Shown here piece by piece: positions 27,587 to 36,110 of a stretch of DNA of 46,965 bases. How positions within the stretch are numbered: position 1 is the first letter of the stretch; every line of letters starts with the position of its first letter. The DNA lies in assembly GCA_003221515.1 (NCBI GenBank), contig QHSI01000108.1:1-46965 (forward strand), written 5' to 3'. This DNA is from Candidatus Rokuibacteriota bacterium. GTDB lineage: Bacteria; Methylomirabilota; Methylomirabilia; Rokubacteriales; CSP1-6. Under the pieces are notes generated by a model, which saw only the letters and a list, made by a program, of their open reading frames with translations, was not told the DNA's origin and did no database searches. A program made the translations under genes and the position numbers.

Positions 27587-27937
27587 TCACTTGGGCACCA
27601 CCAAGTTGTCCACACTGGGGGGTGGCCTAGAATCCGGGCCGGTAATCCGTAGCCGCCTGATCGCTTTCACGAGCTCCGGATTCGCGACCTGCGTGTAGAT
27701 CTCCGTCGTCTCGAGCCTCGCGTGCCCGAGGAGTGCCTGGATGTAGCGAATGTCCGTCCCCTGCCGGAGGAGGTCCGTCGCGAACAAGTGTTGGAACCGA
27801 TGCGGCACGCACTCGGGGACCTTGCGCCGCCGTCCCCAGCGCGCCGTGCGCCGCTCGACGGCCTTCCGCTGCCAGGGGGAAACTTCGACCAGGGCCCTTG
27901 ACCGAGAATGCGCCGACCCTCCGTAACGGCCGAGCAC
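27587..27937 (-). pseudogene. C-terminal remnant of a tyrosine recombinase (integrase)
   Basis: A 116-codon fragment bounded upstream by an immediate stop codon (TAG, 27940-27938). It keeps the C-terminal half of the catalytic domain: PHRFQHLFATDLLRQGTDIR, the LLGHARLETTEIY block with the LGH histidine, and the nucleophile tyrosine in EIYTQV. The second catalytic arginine, expected in HxLRH, reads Gln (HRFQH), and the N-terminal DNA-binding and first-arginine regions are absent. The remnant is therefore probably inactive. It abuts the 3' end of rnpB on the opposite strand, as integrases of elements inserted at RNA-gene ends often do. Confidence 0.8.
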
Positions 27938-28186
27938 CTATTGTCCTCTCACGCCACGGTTGCGCATATTCCGGAAAGGTAACGCCTTATGGAATGCGCG
28001 CGCGCGTTGACGAGGTAGACGGGTTATGGGAACTTACACGGACATTGCTGCTTAGCTGGGAGGGAGCTGCGAGAACGCGTTGGGAACAATAGTAATCGTC
28101 TCGCCTCCGGCTCTCTTCTCTTTGTCGTGTCGTCAATGAGCGTCGGAGAAAACGCCTGACTTCGTGAAACGCGCTATGCTGATTCT
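27938..28186. other. Intergenic stretch, locally AT-richer, no gene recognised
   Basis: About 250 bases between the recombinase remnant and the coiled-coil gene. Base composition is noticeably less GC-rich than the surroundings. CTATTGT (27938-27944) and ACAATAG (28086-28092) form a 7-base inverted pair. No coding signal was found on either strand. TATGCT at 28175-28180 may be the -10 of the next gene. Confidence 0.5.
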
Positions 28187-28720
28187 ATGAATCTCTTCAT
28201 CGTCTCCCGTCAGCACCACGATCTTTACGAGTACCTGTGTGAGCGTCTATCCGGAAACGCATGCGTCCGCGTTACCGTCGATCGTCGATCGGGAGAGCGC
28301 CGGCACCGGGCGACGCCGGCCGCCGCGGAACGCCGCCGAATGGAACGACGGATCCGTCCGGAAATCGACGAACAACTGAGGATCCACTCCCACGCGATCG
28401 TGACGGTCCCTTCGGAAAGGCCGCCAGCCGAGCCCCTCACGCCGCTGCGCGATACGCTCCGCTGGGTCGATACGGTCCAGCATCACGTAACTGCCGTCCG
28501 CTCGGTGCTTTACGAGCACGAGCGGTTGCAGCGGGAGAGCGACGCGCTCAAGCAGGAGAACGAGCGTCTGCGGGCCGAATCGGACCGCGCTCGGAAGGAG
28601 CTCGAGCATATCGATGCCCAGCTCGCCCGCGCGATCTCGATCGCGAATGACCTTTTCGCCAGGATTCACCACGGGCCCGCACCTCACGACGCGGAGGGAT
28701 CGCGTCCCGCCGCTTCCTGA
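28187..28720 (+). CDS. Uncharacterised protein with DRR-GERR motif region and coiled coil
   Basis: A 177-residue cytoplasmic protein. The N terminus (MNLFIVSRQHHDLYEYL) looks like a small alpha/beta domain. It is followed by a charged block VTVDRRSGERRHRATPAAAERRRMERRIRPEID, in which an RRxxxRR pattern repeats twice, and then residues about 85-160 form a coiled coil (RESDALKQENERLRAESDRA). No enzyme motif is seen. The start is the first ATG; a TATGCT box ends six bases before it and there is no ribosome binding site, so the mRNA may be leaderless. Codon use is like the neighbours. Function unknown. Confidence 0.75.
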   Translation: MNLFIVSRQHHDLYEYLCERLSGNACVRVTVDRRSGERRHRATPAAAERRRMERRIRPEIDEQLRIHSHAIVTVPSERPPAEPLTPLRDTLRWVDTVQHHVTAVRSVLYEHERLQRESDALKQENERLRAESDRARKELEHIDAQLARAISIANDLFARIHHGPAPHDAEGSRPAAS

Positions 28721-28817
28721 GCCATTCTCGGAAGTTGCCCCTCACTCGCACTGCACCCGCGACTGGCTCGTACTCGAAGCCGCGTCAGTCTCTTCGAGCC
28801 CACCGTCACAGGTCGAT

Positions 28818-29927
28818 TCAGCTCGCTCGGAAGTCCTGAGGCCGCCCGAGGCCGCGGCGTCGAAGGGTCAGCGCGAGATGCGGGCCGTCGTAGAACCCGA
28901 AGCGTCGAGCGACGGTGCTGACCTTGTCGCGGGTCTCGCGGAGCATGGAGATCGCCGCCTGGACGCGCACCCGAACCAGATACTCCATCGGCGGCAGGCC
29001 CATCTCTTCGCGGAAGACGTGCGCGAAGTGGTCGGCGGAGAGCCCCGTACCCGCGCTCAGGTGCGCCACGCGCACCGTGTGATCGGCGTAGCGGGCCACC
29101 GCGCGCTCCACGGCTTTGCTCGAGGCAGCGCTGAGCGGTTTCATCAGTGCGCCCTCCGGATCCGGAGGCAGCAGCGTCGCGATCTCTCGAAACAGCCTCG
29201 CGAAGTCCACGGGCTCCGGGATGACGAGCGCGGAAGGGCCAACGGCCGGCTGCAGGAGCGGGCCGATACGATCAGCCGATCCGATGACGATCATCGGGCC
29301 CTCGGGAAACATCGTCTGGAGGCTCTGCAGGCCCAGCACACGCTCCAGCGAGGCGGACCTGAGGTCCACGATGACGAGATCCGGCGTCATCGTGCCCAGC
29401 ATCTCGACGGCCTTGCCGATTCGCGCCGCCACGTCCACGCGGCACCGCGGCTGCAGCGCCACCGCCAGCGCGGCGCGCAGACCCGGATCCGATCCGACGA
29501 CCAGTACGCGGCGCGCGACCAGGGTCGGTTGCGGGATTGCGACCGCCGGGTCACCGTGGGCGGCCAGGAGCTGCCGCACGACGAGCTCCATCACCTCGGG
29601 CTCGGTGGGCTTCACGAAATAGTCGGCGGCGCCCAGCCGGATCGCTCGGAGCGCGCTCTGTGACGTATCGATGACGGAGCTGACGACCACGATCAGGCTC
29701 CGCTTCAGCCTGAAGGCCTGCTCCAGCACTTCCATGCCGTGGAGGCCGGGCATCCGGAGATCCAGCACCATCACATCGATGGTCTTGCCCCGGACGATCT
29801 CCAGCGCCTCCTCGCCGCCGTAGGCGCGCACGTGCTCGTAGTCACGCTCGAACGCCAGCGTGTACACCTCGTGGAGCCCACGATTGTCATCGACCGTGAG
29901 GACGACGGGCCGCCGTGTTCCCGGCAC
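28818..29927 (-). CDS. Response regulator with two receiver-like domains and an AraC-type DNA-binding domain
   Basis: A 369-residue regulator. Residues about 7-120 are a receiver domain with acidic pocket TVDDN, phospho-acceptor Asp56 (VMVLDLRMPG) and Lys106 (FVKPTEP). Residues about 138-250 look like a second receiver (RRVLVVGSDPGLRAAL, LVIVDLRS with Asp188) that lacks the acidic pair and the conserved lysine, so it is probably degenerate. Residues about 275-369 are an AraC-family double helix-turn-helix (AHLSAGTGLSADHFAHVFREEMGLPPMEYL). The partner kinase is unknown. It is divergent from the enolase-superfamily gene and could regulate it. Confidence 0.85.
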   Translation of the reverse strand: MPGTRRPVVLTVDDNRGLHEVYTLAFERDYEHVRAYGGEEALEIVRGKTIDVMVLDLRMPGLHGMEVLEQAFRLKRSLIVVVSSVIDTSQSALRAIRLGAADYFVKPTEPEVMELVVRQLLAAHGDPAVAIPQPTLVARRVLVVGSDPGLRAALAVALQPRCRVDVAARIGKAVEMLGTMTPDLVIVDLRSASLERVLGLQSLQTMFPEGPMIVIGSADRIGPLLQPAVGPSALVIPEPVDFARLFREIATLLPPDPEGALMKPLSAASSKAVERAVARYADHTVRVAHLSAGTGLSADHFAHVFREEMGLPPMEYLVRVRVQAAISMLRETRDKVSTVARRFGFYDGPHLALTLRRRGLGRPQDFRAS

Positions 29928-30041
29928 GTCTGGACCCTAAGCCGGTGTGCGCCGGGCGTCAAGGCGACGCGAGTCACCAGCACGCGAGTCGCGCCGGTCT
30001 GGACGTGCCCGCGGGCGAGCGCTATGCTCAGCCCCCAGACC

Positions 30042-31145
30042 ATGCGTATCGCCGCGATCGATCCCCTCGTCGTCCACGTTCCGCTCCGCGCGCCGGTTCA
30101 GGGCGTCCACGGCGAGACGACGGTTCAGCAGAGCGTCCTCGTCCGTGTGACGGAGGCCGACGGGCTCGAGGGCTGGGGCGACGTCGACCCCACCCCCGGA
30201 TACTCCCTCGCATCGGCGGTCGAGATCCGCGACGACGTCAGCCGGCTCGTGCCCACGCTGCTCGGAGAGGACGCGCTGAATGTCCACAGGGCGCTGGCCG
30301 CGATGGACGCTGCGCTGGACGGCGCCTTCGAGGCCAAGGCGGCGCTGGAGATGGCGCTATGGGATCTCAAGGGCCGCGCCCTCGGCGTACCGGTGCACTC
30401 GCTGCTGGGTGGCCGGGTGAAGGATGCGATCACGCTGAACGCGTGGATCGGCGCGGTGGCGCCGGAGCGGGCGGCGCGCGAGGCGACCGAGTGGCTCCGC
30501 CGCGGCTTCCGCACCGCGAAGATCAAGGTCGCCGGCGCGACCGACGAGGGCGTCGCGCGCGTCGCGGCGGTCCGTGAGGCCGTCGGCGATCGCATGGCGC
30601 TGCGGGTCGACTTCAACGAGAGCCTGGCGCTCGATCAGGCCGTGCCCTTCATCCGCCGGCTGGAGCCGTTCGGGCTCACGCTCGTCGAGCAGCCCGTTCC
30701 GCGCAACGACATCCCCGGTCTCGCCGCGATCCGCCGCGGGATTGCCATTCCACTCATGGCCGACGAGAGCGTGACGGGACCGGCCTCGCTGATCGAGATC
30801 ATCCGTCGCGAAGCCGCCGATCTCGTGAAGGTGAAGGCGATGAAGCAGGGCGGCCTCGCGCGCACGCACGCGATGATCGAGTGCGCGGCGGCGGCTGGCC
30901 TGCGCGTCGTCATCGGCCACGGCTTCGGCCTGACGCTCTCGACGCTCGCCGAGGCGGCGCTGGCCGCGGCGCACGCGGCGGTCATCGACGGCTGCGAGGC
31001 GGTGGGCCCCCTCAAGATGGCGGGTGATGTCGTCACCGAGCCGCTGAAGCTGGACGCGGGCGTGATCGAGCTCACCGACGCGCCGGGCCTCGGAGCGACG
31101 GTGGATCCCGACGCGATCAAGCGCTACCAGCCCGCGGGCGCCTAA
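30042..31145 (+). CDS. Enolase-superfamily enzyme, muconate-lactonizing (MLE) subgroup
   Basis: A 367-residue protein with the N-terminal capping domain and TIM barrel of the mandelate racemase/muconate cycloisomerase family. Catalytic lysines lie in KIKVAG, the metal ligands are Asp in DFNES, Glu in VEQPVP and Asp/Glu in ADESV, and the second catalytic lysine is in KVKAMKQGG, all as in the MLE subgroup. Substrate could be muconate, N-acyl amino acids (as in o-succinylbenzoate synthase relatives) or dipeptides. The ATG at 30042 is preferred because the long upstream frame overlaps the divergent regulator. It ends two bases before the esterase gene, so the two form an operon. Confidence 0.88.
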   Translation: MRIAAIDPLVVHVPLRAPVQGVHGETTVQQSVLVRVTEADGLEGWGDVDPTPGYSLASAVEIRDDVSRLVPTLLGEDALNVHRALAAMDAALDGAFEAKAALEMALWDLKGRALGVPVHSLLGGRVKDAITLNAWIGAVAPERAAREATEWLRRGFRTAKIKVAGATDEGVARVAAVREAVGDRMALRVDFNESLALDQAVPFIRRLEPFGLTLVEQPVPRNDIPGLAAIRRGIAIPLMADESVTGPASLIEIIRREAADLVKVKAMKQGGLARTHAMIECAAAAGLRVVIGHGFGLTLSTLAEAALAAAHAAVIDGCEAVGPLKMAGDVVTEPLKLDAGVIELTDAPGLGATVDPDAIKRYQPAGA

Positions 31146-31147
31146 TC

Positions 31148-32053
31148 ATGTCCATCCAGGTCGTTCGCGCACACCTCGCCAAGCACCCGGCGCCTGCTGC
31201 TCTCGACGCCCAGCGGGATCAGTACGACAAGGCGGAACGCTTCTTCAAGGTACCGTCCGATGTCGCGGTCGAGCCCTTGAATGTCGGCACGCTCACCGCC
31301 GAGTGGTTGCGGCCGGCCGGGGCGCGTCCCGACGTGACCGTGCTCTACCTTCACGGCGGCGGTTACGCGATCGGCTCCGTCAAATCACACCGTCATCTCG
31401 CTGCCGCGATCGCCAAGGCTTCGGGCGCGCGCGCACTCCTGATCGACTACCGGCGCGCGCCCGAGAACCCGTTCCCGGCGGCCGTCGAGGACGCCGTCGC
31501 CGGCTATCGCTGGCTGCTCGAGCAGGGTCAGACTCCGGGACGGATCGTCGTCGCCGGCGACTCGGCGGGCGGTGGACTCACGGTGGCGACGCTGCTGGCG
31601 CTGCGCGACGCCGGGGCGACCCTGCCGGCGGCCGGTGTGTGCATCTCACCGTGGGTCGACCTCGCGTGCAGTGGGCAGAGCTACCAGACGAAGGCCGCGA
31701 GCGATCCGATCGTCACGCGCGATGGTGTCGGGCGCATGGCGTCGTGGTATCTCGCGGGCGCCGATCCGCGGACGCCGCTCGCCTCGCCGCTCTACGCGGA
31801 CCTCCACGGTCTACCTGCGCTGCTGATTCACGTGGGCGGCGACGAAGTGCTGCTCGACGACGCCCGGCAGCTCGCCGCGCGGGCGCGCGCCGCCGGCGTC
31901 GAGGCGACGCTCGACGTCTGGCCCGAGATGATCCACGTCTGGCACTGGTTCCTCGGGATGCTCGACGAAGCTCAGCGCGCCGTGGACGGCATCGGAGAAT
32001 TCGTCCGCAGCGCGACGTCCCTCATGACAGCGCCAACGCGCGGATCCGCGTAG
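31148..32053 (+). CDS. Alpha/beta hydrolase, hormone-sensitive-lipase (family IV) esterase
   Basis: A 301-residue esterase. The oxyanion motif HGGGYAIGS, the nucleophile elbow GDSAGGG, the acid in HVGGDEVLLDD and the histidine in MIHVWHWF make up the HSL-family triad. It has no signal peptide, so it is cytoplasmic, and it probably hydrolyses short-chain acyl esters or lactones. It starts two bases after the enolase-superfamily gene, suggesting a shared catabolic step. Its last 82 bases overlap the 3' end of a gene on the other strand. Confidence 0.9.
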   Translation: MSIQVVRAHLAKHPAPAALDAQRDQYDKAERFFKVPSDVAVEPLNVGTLTAEWLRPAGARPDVTVLYLHGGGYAIGSVKSHRHLAAAIAKASGARALLIDYRRAPENPFPAAVEDAVAGYRWLLEQGQTPGRIVVAGDSAGGGLTVATLLALRDAGATLPAAGVCISPWVDLACSGQSYQTKAASDPIVTRDGVGRMASWYLAGADPRTPLASPLYADLHGLPALLIHVGGDEVLLDDARQLAARARAAGVEATLDVWPEMIHVWHWFLGMLDEAQRAVDGIGEFVRSATSLMTAPTRGSA

Positions 32054-32271
32054 ACCCCGAACGCGTCCGCCAGCGTCCCCCGAACCCCGCCCCGCGCTTC
32101 GATCGCGTAGGGAATCGCCATGTCGCCGGGGTCCGAGGCGCCCTCGAAGCGGTGGTACTCCGCGATCGCGAGTCCGCTCGCCGGAAAGGTCTTGCCGCTC
32201 TCCTCGGCGCGAAGCCCGCCGTCCACCGCCGTGAAGTGCTCGGTGAACCCCTGACGCGCCAGATCGTCCAT
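31972..32271 (-). CDS. Small protein of a family often labelled phosphoribosylpyrophosphate synthetase
   Basis: A 99-residue protein, MDDLARQGFTEHFTAVDGGL, with the blocks YHRFEGASDPGDMAIPYAIE and GVRGTLADAFGVYAD. From memory this pattern recurs in short database proteins named PRPP synthetase, but no PRPP-binding loop is present, so that name is not supported. Function unknown. It overlaps the esterase gene tail to tail by 82 bases. It follows the peptide-type binding protein on the same strand, 75 bases downstream. The ATG is the only good start near the conserved region. Confidence 0.62.
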   Translation of the reverse strand: MDDLARQGFTEHFTAVDGGLRAEESGKTFPASGLAIAEYHRFEGASDPGDMAIPYAIEARGGVRGTLADAFGVYADPRVGAVMRDVALRTNSPMPSTAR

Positions 32272-32346
32272 GACGCCGACGCGAGCAAGCGCAAAATCCT
32301 CTGGGACAACTGCGCTCGGCCCTATGGGATTGCGTAGCCGGCGCTT

Positions 32347-33930
32347 TTACTTCTTCTTCAACCTGACCTCCTCGAGCGGCGCCGACCACGGATACGGATT
32401 GATCATCAGCAGCGCGGGCTCCTCCACCCGCGGCCCGATCCCGCTGGGCCAGAGGAACTCGAAGATCGGCGCGAACCTCGCGCGGTCGTGCAGCGTCTGC
32501 TGGATCTGGAACAGCATGGCCTCGCGCTTCTTGCGGTCGGTCTCGAGGGCCTGTTGCTTGTAGAGCGCGTCGATGTCGGGATAGCCGCCGTACGCATAGG
32601 TGCCGTCGCTCGGGACGATCTCCGACATCCGCGTGGCGGCGTTGCCGTAGAGCCCGCTGCCGCACACGCACACGCCCTTCAGCTTCTTGGCCGCCCACGC
32701 CGCGAAGAACGCGGCGCGCTCCATGGGCCGCATCCGGAACTTGATCCCGATGGCCCCGAGGTAGTTCATCACCGCTTCACCCCTCGAATAGAACGGGGGC
32801 GTGACATGGAGCTCGCCGCCGTCGAAGCCGTTGGGATAGCCGGCCTCGGCCATCAGCTGCTTCGCCTTCACCGGGTCGTAGGGATACGGCTCGATGGGCA
32901 AGGCGAACTCGAAGGTGCGGGGGATGATGCTCCCGGTGGCCTTCGAGGCGCCGAGCGTTTCCATCTCGCTGATCGCCCGCCGATCGATTGCGTGGTTGGC
33001 GGCCAGACGCACGCGCTTGTCGGCCCACGGCGACTTGGGATCCCACATGTCGAGGAAGTCGATCGCGGCGATGCCGATGCCGCCGGAGAAGGCCAGGCGT
33101 AACGAGGGATCCTTCTGGAGCTCCAGCGCCTGCGGGGCGTCAAGCATGTAGGCGATGTCGACCTCTCCCCGCTTGAGCATGGCGGCTCGCGTGGTGGGCT
33201 CGGGGACGACCTTGAACACGAGCCGCTTGACCGAGGGCACTTTGCGCCAGTACTGCTCATTGGCTTCCATCACCAGCTCGACTCCGGGTGTGTGGCTCAC
33301 GAAGCGATAGGGCCCGAGCCCGATCGGGTGCTTCTTGAACCCGTCGTCGCCGACCTTCTCGACGTACTTCCTGGGCACGATCCAGCCCGCACCGGTCGTC
33401 AGCGTGCCGTAGAACGCCATGAAATCCGGGAACGGTTCGTTGAGATGGAACCGCACGCGGGAGGGATCGACGACCGTGATCTCGCGCACCTTCTCCTTGA
33501 GGATCTTGGTGCCCTTGGTGCGATGGAAGCTGAACTTCACGTCCTCGGCGGTGAAGGGATCGCCATTATGGAACTTGAGCCCTTCGCGCAGCTTGAACTC
33601 GTACGTGCGCTGATCGGGGCTCACCGTCCACGACTCGGCCAGGCTCGGCGTCATGAGGTTGCCGGGCATGGGCTTCACCAGCGCGTCGTGCATGGCGTAG
33701 AGCACCCAGAACGGCGTGATCTGGCCCATGACCTCGGCCGGATCGAACCATTGGGGCGCCAGCGTCACGTAGATCGCCCAGCGCATCTCGCCCTCCGGCT
33801 TAGTCTGGGCGGCCTCCGCCCGAGGCGGGGCGGCCGATCTTGGCTGGGCCGCCGCTTCTTCGAAGGGCGCGCACGCAAGCGACAGGGACAGCAGGCCGAC
33901 GGCCACCGGGACGAACCGTGCAGGGCTCAT
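32347..33930 (-). CDS. ABC transporter substrate-binding protein, family 5 (peptide/nickel type)
   Basis: A 527-residue secreted binding protein. The signal peptide is MSPARFVPVAVGLLSLSLAC..., with Cys20 a possible lipid-anchor site, though the lipobox is not ideal. The SBP family 5 signature is visible: LTPSLAESWTVSPDQRTYEFKLREGLKFHNGDPFTAEDVKFSF. The ligand-contact region DKRVRLAANHAIDRRAI and the typical C-terminal lobe follow. It captures peptides or other small molecules for a DppBC-type permease. No permease adjoins it; the nearest pair is about 23 kb away (7182-9129). It is transcribed divergently from the secreted Tyr/Pro-rich protein gene. Confidence 0.92.
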   Translation of the reverse strand: MSPARFVPVAVGLLSLSLACAPFEEAAAQPRSAAPPRAEAAQTKPEGEMRWAIYVTLAPQWFDPAEVMGQITPFWVLYAMHDALVKPMPGNLMTPSLAESWTVSPDQRTYEFKLREGLKFHNGDPFTAEDVKFSFHRTKGTKILKEKVREITVVDPSRVRFHLNEPFPDFMAFYGTLTTGAGWIVPRKYVEKVGDDGFKKHPIGLGPYRFVSHTPGVELVMEANEQYWRKVPSVKRLVFKVVPEPTTRAAMLKRGEVDIAYMLDAPQALELQKDPSLRLAFSGGIGIAAIDFLDMWDPKSPWADKRVRLAANHAIDRRAISEMETLGASKATGSIIPRTFEFALPIEPYPYDPVKAKQLMAEAGYPNGFDGGELHVTPPFYSRGEAVMNYLGAIGIKFRMRPMERAAFFAAWAAKKLKGVCVCGSGLYGNAATRMSEIVPSDGTYAYGGYPDIDALYKQQALETDRKKREAMLFQIQQTLHDRARFAPIFEFLWPSGIGPRVEEPALLMINPYPWSAPLEEVRLKKK

Positions 33931-34043
33931 GGTTTCCCTCCACGCTGAGGGACACGGTCAGGTCGGTGCGCGGACGATAGCGCTCCCGACCGTTTCCGTC
34001 AATGGAGGTAAATCATCCTGACGGATCGCTCGTCTAAGTCCAC

Positions 34044-34349
34044 ATGAGACGCTCGGTGATCGTCCCTATCCTGGCGACGGCGCTGCTGCTTTTCACGGTC
34101 GTCCCAAGCCATGCGTGGCACCATCGGGGCTGGTGGGGCCCGCCCTACCCGTACTGGTACTACCGCCCGTACTACTACGTTTACGCTCCGCCGCCGGCCG
34201 TCGTCGTCGAACAGCCGTCGGTCTACATTCAGCAAGACCCGCCTCCCCCGCAGGCTTACTGGTATTACTGCTCGAGCTCTCAAGCGTATTACCCCAACGT
34301 GCAGACGTGTCCCGAGGCGTGGATCAAGGTTCCCCCCAGGTCGCCCTAG
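34044..34349 (+). CDS. Small secreted Tyr/Pro/Trp-rich protein
   Basis: A 101-residue protein with a clear signal peptide (MRRSVIVPILATALLLFTVV, cleavage after SHA). The mature part is low in complexity and aromatic: GWWGPPYPYWYYRPYYYVYAPPP. It ends in a small block with two cysteines, YWYYCSSSQAYYPNVQTCPEAW, that recurs in many short secreted proteins of Proteobacteria-like genomes and could form a disulfide. Role unknown; probably periplasmic or envelope-associated. It precedes a glycine-zipper lipoprotein gene by 34 bases and is probably transcribed with it. Confidence 0.78.
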   Translation: MRRSVIVPILATALLLFTVVPSHAWHHRGWWGPPYPYWYYRPYYYVYAPPPAVVVEQPSVYIQQDPPPPQAYWYYCSSSQAYYPNVQTCPEAWIKVPPRSP

Positions 34350-34383
34350 GTCTGGCGACACAACGAAAGGATCAGGTGAGCTC

Positions 34384-34950
34384 ATGGCGCGCAGCGCATC
34401 GATCGTGTCTGTCGCGGCGGGGCTGCTGATGACCGCGTGCGCGACGGTGCCGACCGGGCCGAGCGTGATGGTGCTTCCCGCGAACGGAAAGTCGTTCGAG
34501 CAGTTCCAAGCCGACGACGCCGTGTGCCGTCAGTGGTCGCTCCAGCAGGTCGGCGTGACGACGAAGCAGGCGTTGGTCGGAAACACGGTCGGCGGCGCCG
34601 CCATCGGGACCGCGGTCGGAGCTGCTGCCGGAGCGGCGATCGGCGCCGCCGCCGGAAGCCCCGCCACCGGGGCGGCGGTGGGCGCTGGCGCCGGGTTGCT
34701 CGGCGGCACGGCCATCGGCGCGAGCGCGGGCAGCAGCGGGCAGGACACGGTGCAGCGCCGCTACGACATGACGTACATGCAGTGCATGTACGCGAAGGGC
34801 AACCAGATCCCGGTCTCGAGGGGGTCGCTGCCGACGACCTACACGTCGCCACCCGCGGCAAGCGCTCCGCCACCGCCGCCCCCCGGCATCAACGTGCCGC
34901 CGCCGCCGGCTGGAACTCCGCCGCCACCGCCAGCGGGGCCCGCTCGCTGA
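34384..34950 (+). CDS. Glycine-zipper lipoprotein with proline-rich tail
   Basis: A 188-residue predicted lipoprotein: signal MARSASIVSVAAGLLMTAC, lipobox MTAC. Residues about 66-130 are a glycine-zipper stretch (GGAAIGTAVGAAAGAAIGAA), as in the Rick_17kDa/YmgG group, thought to pack membrane helices in the outer membrane. The C terminus is proline-rich with PPPPPP runs. A middle block DTVQRRYDMTYMQCMYAKGNQIP is typical of this lipoprotein class. Function unknown, probably envelope structure or stress. The ATG at 34384 follows an AAAGG ribosome binding site. It is convergent with the monooxygenase operon. Confidence 0.82.
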   Translation: MARSASIVSVAAGLLMTACATVPTGPSVMVLPANGKSFEQFQADDAVCRQWSLQQVGVTTKQALVGNTVGGAAIGTAVGAAAGAAIGAAAGSPATGAAVGAGAGLLGGTAIGASAGSSGQDTVQRRYDMTYMQCMYAKGNQIPVSRGSLPTTYTSPPAASAPPPPPPGINVPPPPAGTPPPPPAGPAR

Positions 34951-34964
34951 CGGCGAGCGCCCCG

Positions 34965-36110
34965 CTATTTGAAGGCGGGCATCACCTCTCGCGCGAAGCG
35001 AGCGAGATTCTCCTTCATGATCTTCTTCGGCGTTCCCAGGGGACACGAGACCATCACGTGCTCGAGCCCGGGATAGCGCCGCTCCACGTCCTTCAGGTAC
35101 GTGATGAACTCCTCGGCCGGACCGCAGAGCCAGGTACGGTTCTGCACGCCGTTCTCGATCGTGGCGGCGGTCGGTGACTGCGGCTGGCGGGCTGCCACCG
35201 CCTTCACGTGTTCCTCGCTGTAGCGCAGCATCCCCAGCGGACCCATGAACTTGGCGTGTTCCTCGAAGTAGGGCCGCGCCTTGCGGACGGCCAGCTCCTG
35301 GGTGTCGTCGATGCTCATGCGGAACCCGAGGATCAGATCCTCGCCGAGCTGTAGCTCCCGACCGGCGCCGCGGGCGACCGTCTGGTAGTCGTGGAACCAT
35401 CGATCCACGAACTGCTCGGCGGTGGCCGAGACGACGCCCTTGATGCCGTGCTTCACCATGAAGTCGAGGCCACGGGCGCTGCCGCTCACGATCGGCTGCC
35501 AGATCTCCACGGGAAGGCGACGAGGCCGCGGGACCAGCGTGATCTCCTTCAGCGTGTAGCCGCGGTACGGCACCGCCGGCGGAATCGTGTAGTACTTCCC
35601 GGAATGCGAGAAGGACACCTGATTGAACGATTTTAAGATTATCTCGAGCTGTTCCTCGAAGAGCTCGCGGTTGGCCTCGGCGTCGAGCATGGGGTTGCCG
35701 AAGCTTTCCACCTCGCGGGTGTGATAGCCGCGGCCGATGCCGAAGATCAAGCGGCCGCGGGTCAGGATGTCGGCGGTGGCGTAGTCCTCGGCCAGCCGGA
35801 TCGGGTGCCAGGTCGGAATGATGTTGAATCCGCAGCCGATCTTGAGCCGCTTCGTGTGGTTGGCGATGTGGACGGCCAGCAGCGGAATGTTCGGGATGCA
35901 CTCGTACCCTTCGTGCTGGAAGTGATGCTCGGCCAGCCAGAGGGCCTCGTACCCGAGCTCGTCCATGGTCTGTGCGAGCTCGAGCGTAGTGTCGAACGCC
36001 TCGATGACACGCTCGTTCGAGTAGCGACGGTCGTCGGCCGGCGTACCCGCGTGGCCGCAGTTCTCGAGCTCGATGTGTCCAATGTAGAGGGTCGAAAATC
36101 TCTTGATCAT
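34965..36110 (-). CDS. LLM-class flavin-dependent oxidoreductase (luciferase-like monooxygenase)
   Basis: A 381-residue TIM-barrel flavoprotein of the bacterial luciferase-like family. Conserved parts are MDELGYEALWLAEHHFQHEG (residues about 51-71), the barrel strand LKIGCGFNIIPTWHPIRLAED, and GRLIFGIGRGYHTREVESFG, which usually binds reduced FMN or F420. The ATG overlaps the stop of the FAD reductase gene (ATGA), fixing the start and coupling translation. It is third in the order Rieske ferredoxin - FAD reductase - monooxygenase. Substrate unknown. Confidence 0.92.
   Translation of the reverse strand: MIKRFSTLYIGHIELENCGHAGTPADDRRYSNERVIEAFDTTLELAQTMDELGYEALWLAEHHFQHEGYECIPNIPLLAVHIANHTKRLKIGCGFNIIPTWHPIRLAEDYATADILTRGRLIFGIGRGYHTREVESFGNPMLDAEANRELFEEQLEIILKSFNQVSFSHSGKYYTIPPAVPYRGYTLKEITLVPRPRRLPVEIWQPIVSGSARGLDFMVKHGIKGVVSATAEQFVDRWFHDYQTVARGAGRELQLGEDLILGFRMSIDDTQELAVRKARPYFEEHAKFMGPLGMLRYSEEHVKAVAARQPQSPTAATIENGVQNRTWLCGPAEEFITYLKDVERRYPGLEHVMVSCPLGTPKKIMKENLARFAREVMPAFK

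Noticed and set aside
27733-28092. + strand open frame opposite the recombinase remnant
   Set aside because: Antisense to the remnant; composition is a shadow and no start signal is seen.
27938-28092. CTATTGT/ACAATAG inverted pair as ends of a small insertion element
   Set aside because: Seven bases is too short, with no target duplication seen; kept only as a note in the gap description.
31972-32271. Assigning PRPP synthetase activity to the small protein
   Set aside because: It lacks the PRPP-binding loop that the true prs at 14546 shows clearly.
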